Part shown: one piece after another, positions 28,239 through 37,682 of the stretch
Position numbering within the stretch: position 1 is the stretch's first letter
Layout of the letters: every line of letters begins with the position of its first letter
Origin: Candidatus Alistipes intestinipullorum
GTDB taxonomy: Bacteria; Bacteroidota; Bacteroidia; Bacteroidales; Rikenellaceae
DNA length: 51,112 nucleotides
Direction: 5' to 3'
Assembly (NCBI GenBank): GCA_019113885.1
Contig: DXGO01000086.1
Location: 1 to 51,112 of the forward strand
Notes under the pieces: model-generated
Seen by the model: only the letters and a program-made list of their open reading frames with translations
Told to the model about the DNA's origin: nothing
The model's database searches: none
Position numbers and translations under genes: made by a program

Positions 28239-31082
28239 TTGGATAGAATTCGGGCAAAATACATCGCGGCGGCGGCAGTGGTTGCACTGTTCGCCCAGAC
28301 GGTTTTGGGCGTTGGTACCCCCCGGGCGAGGTTTGCCGCCCCGAGTTCCGACCCCAATCCGACGGCCGCCACGGTAACGACGGATTCCACAGGCGCTGCG
28401 GTGCCGGAATCCGCCGCGCCGCTGTCGCGCCGCGAGGCACGCCGGCAGGCCCGCGAAGAGGCCCGGCGCGCCAGGGCATTCAGCCAAATGTCCCAGGAGG
28501 AGCGCGATTCGCTCTTCTCCGCGCAGGTCGACTCGCTGATCGCCTTCAAGGACGACTCCCTGGCCGCTGCCCGGGCTGCAGACTCGACCCGTACCGACAC
28601 CGTGCGCAAACCCCGGCCCGCCAAGGCGATGCTCGACGACCCCATTACGGGCCACAGCACCGACTCGCTGGTCTATGACGTGCGGCGGAAACTGGTCTAC
28701 GTCTACAACGAAGGCGATGTCACCTACCAGAACAACAACCTCAAGGCCGACTACATGCGCATCGACATGGATTCGAAGTTGATCTATGCCTACGGAAAGG
28801 CCGACTCGCTGGAAGGGAAACCCATCACCACAAAGCCCGAGTTTTCCGACGGATCGGCCACTTACCAGATGGACACGATCACCTACAACCTCGATACCGG
28901 CAAGGCCAAGATCAAGGGCGTGGCCACGCAGCAGGGCGACGGATGGCTCGTGGGCGGCAGCGTGAAGCGCATGCCCGACAACACGTTCAACATCCAGGGC
29001 GGCATGTACACCACCTGCGAGCAGACCGACCACCCGCACTTCTACCTGGCGATGACCAAGGCGAAGGTCATTCCCGGGAAGAAGGTCGTCACCGGCCCGG
29101 CCTACCTGGTCATGGAGGATGTCCCCATCTACTTCCTCGGGATTCCCGAGGGGTTCTTCCCCATCAACATGGGGCCCAAGTCGGGTCTGCTGATGCCCAC
29201 CTACGGCGAGGAGGCCTCGAAGGGATTCTACCTGCGTGACCTGGGCTACTACTTCACGCTGGGCGAGCACGCCGACCTGGCGGTGCGCGGCGGTATCTAC
29301 ACCCTCGGGTCGTGGGAGGCCTCGGCCGCCTCACGCTACATCAAGCGCTACAAGTACAGCGGCAGCTTCAATCTCCAGTATTCGAACATCAAGAGCGGCG
29401 AAAAGGGCGAACCCGACTACATCAAGCAGAGCAACTTCCGCATCCAGTGGTCCCACTCGCAAGACCCCAAGGCCAACCCGGGCTCAACCTTCTCGGCCTC
29501 GGTGAACTTCGCCACCAGCGGCTACAACAAATACTCGGCCACGAACCTCAACGACATCCTCTCGACGCAGACCAACTCGTCGATCTCCTACTCGAAGAAC
29601 TGGGCCGGAACTCCCTTCTCGTTCTCGGCCAACATGGCCGTGTCGCAGAACTCGCAGAACAAGTCGATCTCCGTAACCCTGCCCACCATGGTCTTCAACG
29701 TCTCGCGCATCTACCCCTTCAAGAGCAAGAACCGGGTCGGCAAGGAGCGGTGGTACGAGAAAATCTCGATGCAGTATACGGGCAAGATGACCAACATGGT
29801 GACCACCACCGAATCGGAAATCTTCTCGAAAAAAACGCTCGACAACATGAAAAACGGCATCGAGCACTCGATCCCCGTCTCGGCGTCGTTCAACCTGCTC
29901 AACTACATCAACATCTCGCCGTCGATCAACTATACCGAGAAATGGTACTTCAAGAAGCAGGAGTACCAGTGGAACCCGCTCACGAACCAGACCGACACGC
30001 TGCCCTCGCAGTACGGGTTCTACCGCCTATACAACTACAACTTCAGCGTCTCGGCCTCGACGACCCTCTACGGCATGTACGACTTCACGAAGAAGCGCCG
30101 CGACCGCAAGATCCAGGCCATCCGCCACACGTTGACCCCCTCGATCGGATTCTCCTACGCCCCGGACTTCAGCGACCCCCGCTACGGTTACTACCTCACG
30201 CGCCAGACCGACTCGACGGGCAACGTGACGACCTACTCGCCCTACGCCATCAACGCCTACGGCGTCCCCTCGTCGGGACGTTCGATGTCGATGAACTTCT
30301 CCCTGTCGCAGAACCTCGAAATGAAGGTCATGAAACGCGACACGGTCGAGAAGATCAAGCTCATCGACGAGTTGCGCATCAGCGGATCGTACAACTTCCT
30401 GGCCGACTCGATGCGACTGTCGACCATCCCGGTATCGTTCCGCACGACGATCTTCAAGAATTTCGGCATCAACCTCTCGCTGACGCTCGACCCGTACCGT
30501 GTCACCCCCGAAGGCAAACGCTACGACAAGCTCTTCTTCCCCGGGCGTGTCATGTCGACGGGCTGGTCGTTCGGCTATACCTTCAAGTCGCGTGAAGACC
30601 GAAGCCAGACGGCCATCAACGACATCACGTCGATCCCTCCGGAGTACCAGAACCCCTTCTATGACCCCTACGGGCAGTTGGACCCCGTGCTGCGAAGGCA
30701 ATACATGGCCCAAACCTACTACGACTTCTCGCTGCCGTGGAACTTCGGATTCAACTACGCGGTGAACTACTCGATCTCCTACACCAACAACGGGACCACG
30801 GGATACAAGAAAAACGTCACGCAAACCGTAGGATTCAACGGCTCGCTCAACGTCACGCCCAAAACGGGTATCACATTCCAGGGCGGTTACGACATCAAGA
30901 CCAACAAACTGACCACCTCGTCGATCTCCATCACGCGCGACCTGCACTGCTGGCAGATGTCCTTCTCATGGATTCCCTTCGGATTCCACCGTTCGTGGAG
31001 CTTCAACATCGGCGTCAAGGCCGCCTCGCTCGCCGACCTGAAGTACGACAAGTCGCAGTCGATGTACGACAACCTCTATTAG
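28239..31082 (+). CDS. LptD-like outer-membrane LPS assembly protein (start uncertain)
   Basis: OstA-like N-terminus (DDPITGHSTDSLVYDVRRKLVYVYNEGDVTYQNNNLKADYMRIDM) and long beta-barrel. The track start at 28161 lies in the leader; TTG 28239 gives a plausible signal peptide. Confidence 0.82.
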   Translation: MDRIRAKYIAAAAVVALFAQTVLGVGTPRARFAAPSSDPNPTAATVTTDSTGAAVPESAAPLSRREARRQAREEARRARAFSQMSQEERDSLFSAQVDSLIAFKDDSLAAARAADSTRTDTVRKPRPAKAMLDDPITGHSTDSLVYDVRRKLVYVYNEGDVTYQNNNLKADYMRIDMDSKLIYAYGKADSLEGKPITTKPEFSDGSATYQMDTITYNLDTGKAKIKGVATQQGDGWLVGGSVKRMPDNTFNIQGGMYTTCEQTDHPHFYLAMTKAKVIPGKKVVTGPAYLVMEDVPIYFLGIPEGFFPINMGPKSGLLMPTYGEEASKGFYLRDLGYYFTLGEHADLAVRGGIYTLGSWEASAASRYIKRYKYSGSFNLQYSNIKSGEKGEPDYIKQSNFRIQWSHSQDPKANPGSTFSASVNFATSGYNKYSATNLNDILSTQTNSSISYSKNWAGTPFSFSANMAVSQNSQNKSISVTLPTMVFNVSRIYPFKSKNRVGKERWYEKISMQYTGKMTNMVTTTESEIFSKKTLDNMKNGIEHSIPVSASFNLLNYINISPSINYTEKWYFKKQEYQWNPLTNQTDTLPSQYGFYRLYNYNFSVSASTTLYGMYDFTKKRRDRKIQAIRHTLTPSIGFSYAPDFSDPRYGYYLTRQTDSTGNVTTYSPYAINAYGVPSSGRSMSMNFSLSQNLEMKVMKRDTVEKIKLIDELRISGSYNFLADSMRLSTIPVSFRTTIFKNFGINLSLTLDPYRVTPEGKRYDKLFFPGRVMSTGWSFGYTFKSREDRSQTAINDITSIPPEYQNPFYDPYGQLDPVLRRQYMAQTYYDFSLPWNFGFNYAVNYSISYTNNGTTGYKKNVTQTVGFNGSLNVTPKTGITFQGGYDIKTNKLTTSSISITRDLHCWQMSFSWIPFGFHRSWSFNIGVKAASLADLKYDKSQSMYDNLY

Positions 31083-31290
31083 ATATTAGAACCCAGCAAC
31101 AGAACCGGTTGGAAGTTGGGTGACAAGCCCTATAAACAAGAAGACGTCCCGAGTGAGGGGACGCCTTCTGCCTAATGTATGTTGCGGCATCGGTCCGGGC
31201 TGCCAGGGAACCTCGGACCGCACAAAGAATACCACACAGAGAATCTCGAACCGGGCCTCACAAGGGACACGCATGCTGTCGGGAACGGAC

Positions 31291-32670
31291 TCAGCGACCG
31301 CCTGCCACCGTCTCTGGACGATGCTTGTAATGGAAGGCTATGGCGAATGTTACGGCCACGACAAGCGCATAGGCGGCAAACACGAACCATGTAGCGGTCC
31401 AACCGCCTGAGACACCGTCGCGGGCCACCAGGTATCCGCCCTCCCAGTCGCAGAAGTGCGACACGATCTTACCGGCGATCCAGGTACCCACCGATGCTCC
31501 GATTCCGTTGGTCATCAGCATGAAAAGGCCCTGGGCACTGGCCTGCATGGGTTTCGCGGCCTCCTGCTCGACAAAGAGCGCCCCGGAGACGTTGAAGAAG
31601 TCGAATGCCACGCCATAGACGATGCACGAAAGGAAGAGCAGGATGATTCCGGAGATGCTCTCCGTCGTCCCGAGCCCGAAGAATCCGAAACGCAGTACCC
31701 AGGCAAACATCGCCATGAGCATCACGATCTTTATCCCGAAGCGTTTGAGGCAGAAGGGGATCAGCAGGATACACAGGGCCTCGGAGACCTGTGATACGGA
31801 GACCAGCAGCGTGGGATTCTCGGCAAACCAGCTCTTCGAGGTGGCGGCGAAACTGTTGATGTAGGGGGTCGCATAACCGTTGGTGATCTGGAGCGACACG
31901 CCCAACAGCATGGAGAAGACGAAGAAGAGGGCCATCTTGCGCTGTTTGAAGAGCACGAAGGCATCGAGGCCCAGGCGCTGAGCCAGGGATTTGTGCTCGC
32001 CGGCGGCCGCACGGTCGATCGGGCAGGCCGGGAGGGTGAAGGCGTAGAGCCCGAGCAAAATGCCGAGCGCACCGCAGACGATCAGCTGCATATAGGTGAA
32101 CTGTGCGGCCATGGGGGCGAGTTGTACGATCTGTTCGGCACCCGAGTCGCCCACCTGCACGCCGCGGCCACCGAACCCCACGAAATTGACGAACCACATG
32201 GCGGCAATGAACCCGACGGTTCCGAAGACCCGGATCGGCGGGAAATCCTTCACGGTATCGTACCCGCGGTTCTTGAGGATCGAGAAGGCCACGGTGTTCG
32301 ACAGGGCGATGGTCGGCATGTAAAAGGCCACGCTCAGGCAATAGGCCGTAAAGAGGGGGCCGATGGAGGTTGCCTCCCCGGCGACGGTCTGCAGCGTCGC
32401 CTCGTACCCGAACCAGGCGGCCAGCAGCATGAAGAGCGCTGCGGTCAGGTGGGAGATTCCCAACAGGCGCTGGGGTTCGACGAATTTGTCGGCAATGGCG
32501 CCGATGATGGCCGGCATGAAGATCGACACGACGCCCTGCGCGACGTAGAACCACGAAATATACTCGCCCAGGCCCACGCGGCCCAGGAAATTTCCTATAC
32601 ATACGAGGTACGACCCCCAGACGGCGAACTGGAGAAAGTTCATGACGACAAGCCGCGGCTTAATACCCAT
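31291..32670 (-). CDS. MFS transporter, nucleoside:H+ symporter (NupG-like) family
   Basis: MGIKPRLVVMNFLQFAVWGSYLVCIGNFLG, 12-TM pattern. Confidence 0.8.
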   Translation of the reverse strand: MGIKPRLVVMNFLQFAVWGSYLVCIGNFLGRVGLGEYISWFYVAQGVVSIFMPAIIGAIADKFVEPQRLLGISHLTAALFMLLAAWFGYEATLQTVAGEATSIGPLFTAYCLSVAFYMPTIALSNTVAFSILKNRGYDTVKDFPPIRVFGTVGFIAAMWFVNFVGFGGRGVQVGDSGAEQIVQLAPMAAQFTYMQLIVCGALGILLGLYAFTLPACPIDRAAAGEHKSLAQRLGLDAFVLFKQRKMALFFVFSMLLGVSLQITNGYATPYINSFAATSKSWFAENPTLLVSVSQVSEALCILLIPFCLKRFGIKIVMLMAMFAWVLRFGFFGLGTTESISGIILLFLSCIVYGVAFDFFNVSGALFVEQEAAKPMQASAQGLFMLMTNGIGASVGTWIAGKIVSHFCDWEGGYLVARDGVSGGWTATWFVFAAYALVVAVTFAIAFHYKHRPETVAGGR

Positions 32671-32760
32671 AATTCATTGAGGTTTAAGTAGTACGATACG
32701 ATTGACACCGTTTTTGGAGTGGTGTGAAAACAAAAATAAGAATTTTTTTTCTGAAATTTC

Positions 32761-32791
32761 TTTGCAATTGCAAAAATAAACTCTACTTTTG
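32761..32791 (+). promoter_or_regulatory. tRNA-Gln promoter
   Basis: TTTG (32761-32764)-N19-TACTTTTG (32784-32791). Confidence 0.75.
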
Positions 32792-32800
32792 CATCACCAA
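32771..32800 (-). promoter_or_regulatory. Candidate promoter of the MFS transporter, overlapping the tRNA promoter
   Basis: On the minus strand: TTG (32800-32798)-N19-TATTTTTG (32778-32771). Confidence 0.55.
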
Positions 32801-32808
32801 AACGTCAT

Positions 32809-32879
32809 TGAGCTATGGTGTAATGGTAACACAACAGATTCTGGTCCTGTTATTCTTGGTTCGAATCCAGGTAGCTCAA
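32809..32879 (+). tRNA. tRNA-Gln (anticodon CUG)
   Basis: Cloverleaf: acceptor TGAGCTA/TAGCTCA, D-stem GTGT/ACAC, anticodon loop TTCTGGT, T-arm CTTGG-TTCGAAT-CCAGG. CCA not encoded; A31-C39 anticodon-stem mismatch. Confidence 0.92.
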
Positions 32880-32880
32880 C

Positions 32881-32913
32881 AAAACCGCTCCGCATTCCGC
32901 GGGGCGGTTTTTG
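32881..32913 (+). terminator. Terminator after tRNA-Gln
   Basis: AACCGCtCCGC / GCGGgGCGGTT hairpin followed by TTTTTG. Confidence 0.8.
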
Positions 32914-32947
32914 TTTGGTATATGTCGAAGGAGGAAAGCTGGGAGGG

Positions 32948-32977
32948 GCGGTGTGCCCCAGCGGTGTGCCCCAGCGG
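32948..32977. repeat. 13-bp tandem duplication
   Basis: GCGGTGTGCCCCA repeated twice plus GCGG. Confidence 0.7.
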
Positions 32978-33093
32978 AGACCGTGCCCGTCTTCGGGGCA
33001 TCTTTTGTTTTGGGAAAACCAGCCAAAAGCCATGCAGATCATTGGGGTGGCTTTTGGAGTTCGGGAGCATCCTCCCGGAAGCCTCCAACCCAT

Positions 33094-33138
33094 AAAAAAC
33101 AGGGACGAAACGGCCCGTTGCAGCGGGCCGTTTCGTCC
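33094..33138 (-). terminator. Terminator of the M3 peptidase genes
   Basis: Perfect 15-bp stem GGACGAAACGGCCCG / CGGGCCGTTTCGTCC with 6-nt loop; T run on the minus strand. Confidence 0.85.
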
Positions 33139-33183
33139 TTTCGCATCCGTAGGGCCGGCCGGAACTCCCGGCCGCCCTTCTTG

Positions 33184-35307
33184 CTACTCCTGCTTGTCGA
33201 GCTGCATGCGCTCGATCAGTGCACGCGTTTCGGGCTTGTGGCCGCGGAAACGCACGTAGAGCTCCATGGGAGGCTCCGTACCGCCCTTTGAGAGGATGTT
33301 CTCGCGGAACGACGACGCCACCTCCGAGTTGAAGATGCCCTTCTCCTTGAAGAGCGAGAAGGCGTCGGCATCGAGCACCTCGGCCCACTTGTAACCATAA
33401 TACCCGGCAGCGTAACCGCCCGAGAAGATGTGTCCGAACGACGGGGCCATCGCCGTACCGGCCACCACGGGCATCACCTGCGTCGGGGCCATCGAGGCGA
33501 CCTCGAACTGCTCGACATCCCCTTCGAAAGGCTCGGTAAGTGTATGCCAGGCCGTGTCGGTCATGCCGAACGACAGCTGCCGCACGTTCAGGTAGGCAGC
33601 CAGGTAATTCTGCGCCGCGACGATGCGCTCGACAATCTCGGAGGGAATCTTCTCCCCGGTCTGGTAATGCTCGGCCCACAGGTCGAGGAACTCCTTCTCG
33701 GTGGCCCAGTTCTCCATGATCTGCGACGGCAGCTCCACGAAGTCGCGGTAGACGTTCGTGCCGGTCAGTGATTCGTACTTACCCTCGCCCAGCATGCCGT
33801 GCAGGGCATGTCCGAATTCGTGGAGGAAGGTCTCCATCTCGTCGAAGGTCAGCAGCGAGGGGGTCGTTTCAGTCGGCTTGGTGAAGTTCATCACCAGCGA
33901 CACCAGCGGGCGGGTCTCCACGCCGTCGACGGTTTTCGTACCGCGGAACTCAGTCATCCACGCTCCGGAACGTTTCGAGGCCCGGGGAAAGAAATCGAGG
34001 TAGAGCACCGCCATGAAACGGCCGTCGGCATCGGTCACGTCGTAGGCCGTCACGTCGGGATGGTAGACGGATATTTTGTCATTGGGCGTGAAGTTCAGCC
34101 CGTAGAGGCGGTTGGCCAGCAGGAAGACACCCTTCTTCACGCGCTCCAGTTCGAAGTAGGGCTTCACGAGCTCGTCATTCAGGGCATATTTTTCATGTTT
34201 GTATTTCTCGCTGTAATAGGCCCAGTCCCACGGCATGAGCGTACCGCGAAGCCCCTGCCCGGCGGCATAGTCGGCAATGCGGCGGTAGTCGGCGTCGGCA
34301 TAGGTCTTCGTGGCGTCGAGCAGCTCCGCGAGGAAGTCCTGCACCGCCTCCGTGCTCCCGGCCATGCGCTCCTCCAGCACATAGTCGGCATAACACTTGT
34401 ATCCCAGCAGGTTGGCGATTTTCAGCCGGGTATTGACGATGCGCTTGACGATCTCCGTGTTATCGAACTCCCCGCCCAGGGCACACGAACTGCTCGCCCG
34501 CCAGAGCTTCTCCTTGAGCGCCCGGTCGGTCGAATAGGTCATGAAGGGGAGGTAGCTCGGGCGTTGCAGCGTCACCGTCCACCCCTTCTCGCCGCGCGAC
34601 TTGGCCTCGGCGGCCATCGCCTCGCGCACGAAGTCGGGCAGTTCGGCTACCTTCGCCGGGTCAGTAATGCGGAGCGTAAAGGCATTGGTCGCCGCCAGGG
34701 CGTTTTGCCCGAACTGCAGCGTCAGCGACGAAAGTTCGGTGGTATACTGCCGGTAGAGCTCCTTGTCGGCATCCGACAGGGCGGCTCCCTGGCGGGCGAA
34801 TCGCTTGTAGGTCTTTTCGAGCAGCATCCGATCCTCCTGGTCGAGGCGTCCGGGGTGTTCGTAGACCGCCTTTACACGGGCGAAGAGCTCAGGATTGAGC
34901 GAGATATCGTTCGACAAGGCGGTCAACTTCGGCTGCACACGTTGGGCGATCTCCTGCATTTCGTCCGAGGCATCGGCCTCCAGAAGGTTGAAAAAGAGTC
35001 CCGATATGCGATCGAGCAACGCCCCCTGACGTTCCAAAGCGACAACCGTATTGACGAAAGTCGGCTTGCGGGGATTCTTCACAATGGCCTCGACCTCGGC
35101 CCGCGAGCAGGCGATAGCGGCGTCGAATGCCGGTTCGTAGTGCTCCAGGCGGATCGCATCGAACGGCGGCGTGGCGTGGGGCGTCTCCCACGCGGCGAGG
35201 AGCGGATTCGAAAGGTCCAGTTCGGGCAACTGCGCCCGGGGGATCGAGTTGTCGGCACAGCCGGCGGCCAGAACGGAACAAGCCATAAGAATAAACGCTT
35301 TTTTCAT
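33184..35307 (-). CDS. M3 family metallopeptidase (Dcp-like), lipoprotein
   Basis: MKKAFILMACSVLAAGCADN; FLHEFGHALHGML HExxH motif. Confidence 0.92.
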   Translation of the reverse strand: MKKAFILMACSVLAAGCADNSIPRAQLPELDLSNPLLAAWETPHATPPFDAIRLEHYEPAFDAAIACSRAEVEAIVKNPRKPTFVNTVVALERQGALLDRISGLFFNLLEADASDEMQEIAQRVQPKLTALSNDISLNPELFARVKAVYEHPGRLDQEDRMLLEKTYKRFARQGAALSDADKELYRQYTTELSSLTLQFGQNALAATNAFTLRITDPAKVAELPDFVREAMAAEAKSRGEKGWTVTLQRPSYLPFMTYSTDRALKEKLWRASSSCALGGEFDNTEIVKRIVNTRLKIANLLGYKCYADYVLEERMAGSTEAVQDFLAELLDATKTYADADYRRIADYAAGQGLRGTLMPWDWAYYSEKYKHEKYALNDELVKPYFELERVKKGVFLLANRLYGLNFTPNDKISVYHPDVTAYDVTDADGRFMAVLYLDFFPRASKRSGAWMTEFRGTKTVDGVETRPLVSLVMNFTKPTETTPSLLTFDEMETFLHEFGHALHGMLGEGKYESLTGTNVYRDFVELPSQIMENWATEKEFLDLWAEHYQTGEKIPSEIVERIVAAQNYLAAYLNVRQLSFGMTDTAWHTLTEPFEGDVEQFEVASMAPTQVMPVVAGTAMAPSFGHIFSGGYAAGYYGYKWAEVLDADAFSLFKEKGIFNSEVASSFRENILSKGGTEPPMELYVRFRGHKPETRALIERMQLDKQE

Positions 35308-35342
35308 GGTATGGGAATCAAGAAAGTTTCTTCGGATTCGGA

Positions 35343-37589
35343 TCAGCAGATCGGCGGACGGGTAACTGATGATTCTTCGGCCGGATCCTCGGCCGGTTTG
35401 GGAAGCGGCTTGACAGCCTTTACGCGGAAACCTTCGGAGGGCTCCTGACGAGGCGCAGCCAGCGAGTCCGCCGGTGCAGGCTCGTCCAACAGACCGCGGC
35501 CGCGCAGCATGGCCCGCTTGTCGGGCTCCTTACCGCGGAAGGCGCGGTACATCGTCATGCCGTCCTCCGAACCGCCGCGGGCGAGGATCTTGCGGCGGAA
35601 ATCGTCGGCAACCTGGCGGTTGAACAGGTCGCCGCTTTCGCGGAAGGCTTCGAAGGCATCCTTGTCGAGCACCTCGGCCCACGTATAGAAATAGTATCCG
35701 GCCGAGTAGCCGCCGTCGAAGATGTGCGAGAAGTAGGGATAGCGGTAACGCGGCTCAATCTGCGGGATGAGGCCCCGTTTTTCGGCCAGCACCTCATGCT
35801 CGAAGGCCATCGGGTCAAGCGGTGCGTATTCGCTGATCGAGTGGATGTCCATGTCGGAGAGCGCGGCGGCAATCAGCTCGGTGGTCATGAAGCCCTGGTT
35901 GAAGAGCTCGCTGCGGCGCATCTTGTCGATCAGGTGCTGCGGGATGACATCACCCGAACGGTAGTGCACGGCATATTGCCGGAGCACCTCGGGCGTAAAG
36001 GCCCAGTTCTCCATGATCTGCGACGGCAGCTCCACGAAATCGCCCTCGACCTCCGTCAGGCCGCGGTACTTCACGTCGTGGAAGAGGAAGTGCAGGGCGT
36101 GTCCGAACTCATGGAAGAGCGTTTCGGCCTCGTCGAGGGTCAACAATGCCGGGGTATCACCCGCCGGGCGCGTGAAGTTGCAGACGATCGAGACGACCGG
36201 AGCCACGCGTTTGCCGTCCTTGTAGGTCTGCTCCACGTAGTTGCCGCACCAGGCGCCCTGTCCCTTTCCGTCGCGGGGGAAGAAGTCGAAATAGAGCACC
36301 CCGAGATGCGACTGGTCGGCATCGAGCACCTCGTAGGCCGAGGCCTCGGGGTGATAAAGCGGCACCTGGATCGGCTGGAACGTGATGCCGTAGAGGCGGT
36401 TGGCGAGGTAGAAAATTCCGCCCTGCACGTTTCCGAGCGAGAAATAGGGCCGCAGCATGTCCTCATCGAGGGAGTATTTCTGCTTGCGGATCTTCTCGGC
36501 GTAGTACCACCAGTCCCACGAGGCGAACTCCCCGTCGGGCTGGTCCTTGGCAAAGAGCTCCTGCATCTCGGCAAGCTCCTTGCGGGCGCTTTCGAGCGCC
36601 GGCGTCCAGATCTCCTCGAGCAGCGAATAGACCGCATCGGTCGTGCCGGCCATCTCGTCGGCCACGACATAGGCCGCATAGGAGGGATAGCCCAGCAGGT
36701 GCGCCTTCTCGGTACGCAGGCGGATGAAGTCGTTGATGAGCTGCTTGTTGTCGTGTTCGTCGTCGTGGTTGCAGCGGTTCAGGTAGGCCTTGTAGAGCTC
36801 CTCGCGCAGCTCGCGCCGCGACGAATAGGTCAGGAAGGGAATCAGGCTGGGTTTATGCAGCGTAAAGGCATACTTGCCCTTCTTGCCCATCCCGGCGGCA
36901 GTCTCGGCGGCCAGGTCGCGCACGTTCGAGGGGAGCCCGTCGAGCTGGTCGGCGTCGAGCAGCAGCACATAGTCGTTGTTCTCGAAGAGAAGGTTCTGCC
37001 CGAACCGTACCGCCGCGAGCGACAACTCCTCGTTGATCTCCTTCAGGCGGGCCTTCTGCCCGGCATCGAGCAGCGCGCCGGAGCGCACGAACGACTGATA
37101 GGTCTTTTCGAGCAGCCGCTGCTGCTCGGCATCCAGACCGAGGGTCGCACGCTGATCGTAGACGGCGCGCACTTTGGCAAAGAGCGCTTCGTTGAGCCGT
37201 ATCTTATCCTCATGGGCCGACAGCAGGGGCATCACCTGCTCCTGCAGTTCCTGCATCTCGGGGGTATTCTCGGCCGCGCAGAGCATGCCGTAGATCAGGG
37301 CCACCTGGTCGAGCATCTCGCCCGAGTTGTCGTAGGCGAGGATGACGTTCTCGAAGGTCGGGGCGTCGTTGTTCGTGACGATGGCATCGATCTCGGCGTC
37401 GTGCAGCGACATGCCGCGCTCGAGGGCGGGCAGGAAGTGTTCGGCACGGATACGGTCGAAGGGAGGCACGCCGAAGGGCGTCTCCCAGGGCTCGAAGAAG
37501 GGGTTTTCATCCGTCGTTTTCTGCGACTGGCAGGATGCGAAGCTCATGGCCAGAAAAAGTGTTAACAATAATCCGGGAATACGTTTCAT
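35343..37589 (-). CDS. M3 family metallopeptidase (Dcp-like), lipoprotein
   Basis: MKRIPGLLLTLFLAMSFASCQSQ; LFHEFGHALHFLF HExxH motif; paralogous to the adjacent gene. Confidence 0.92.
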   Translation of the reverse strand: MKRIPGLLLTLFLAMSFASCQSQKTTDENPFFEPWETPFGVPPFDRIRAEHFLPALERGMSLHDAEIDAIVTNNDAPTFENVILAYDNSGEMLDQVALIYGMLCAAENTPEMQELQEQVMPLLSAHEDKIRLNEALFAKVRAVYDQRATLGLDAEQQRLLEKTYQSFVRSGALLDAGQKARLKEINEELSLAAVRFGQNLLFENNDYVLLLDADQLDGLPSNVRDLAAETAAGMGKKGKYAFTLHKPSLIPFLTYSSRRELREELYKAYLNRCNHDDEHDNKQLINDFIRLRTEKAHLLGYPSYAAYVVADEMAGTTDAVYSLLEEIWTPALESARKELAEMQELFAKDQPDGEFASWDWWYYAEKIRKQKYSLDEDMLRPYFSLGNVQGGIFYLANRLYGITFQPIQVPLYHPEASAYEVLDADQSHLGVLYFDFFPRDGKGQGAWCGNYVEQTYKDGKRVAPVVSIVCNFTRPAGDTPALLTLDEAETLFHEFGHALHFLFHDVKYRGLTEVEGDFVELPSQIMENWAFTPEVLRQYAVHYRSGDVIPQHLIDKMRRSELFNQGFMTTELIAAALSDMDIHSISEYAPLDPMAFEHEVLAEKRGLIPQIEPRYRYPYFSHIFDGGYSAGYYFYTWAEVLDKDAFEAFRESGDLFNRQVADDFRRKILARGGSEDGMTMYRAFRGKEPDKRAMLRGRGLLDEPAPADSLAAPRQEPSEGFRVKAVKPLPKPAEDPAEESSVTRPPIC

Positions 37590-37607
37590 CTATCGTGTTA
37601 TTTTATG

Positions 37608-37648
37608 TACCTTTGCGGCGCCGACGGAACCGGATACAAAGGTACACA
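37608..37648. promoter_or_regulatory. Face-to-face promoter elements in an inverted repeat
   Basis: TGTACCTTTG (37608-37617) and CAAAGGTACA (37639-37648): TACCTTTG -7 boxes on both strands. Confidence 0.6.
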
Positions 37649-37682
37649 AAATTCCGCAAAAACAACAGAGCGACCGACAGCC

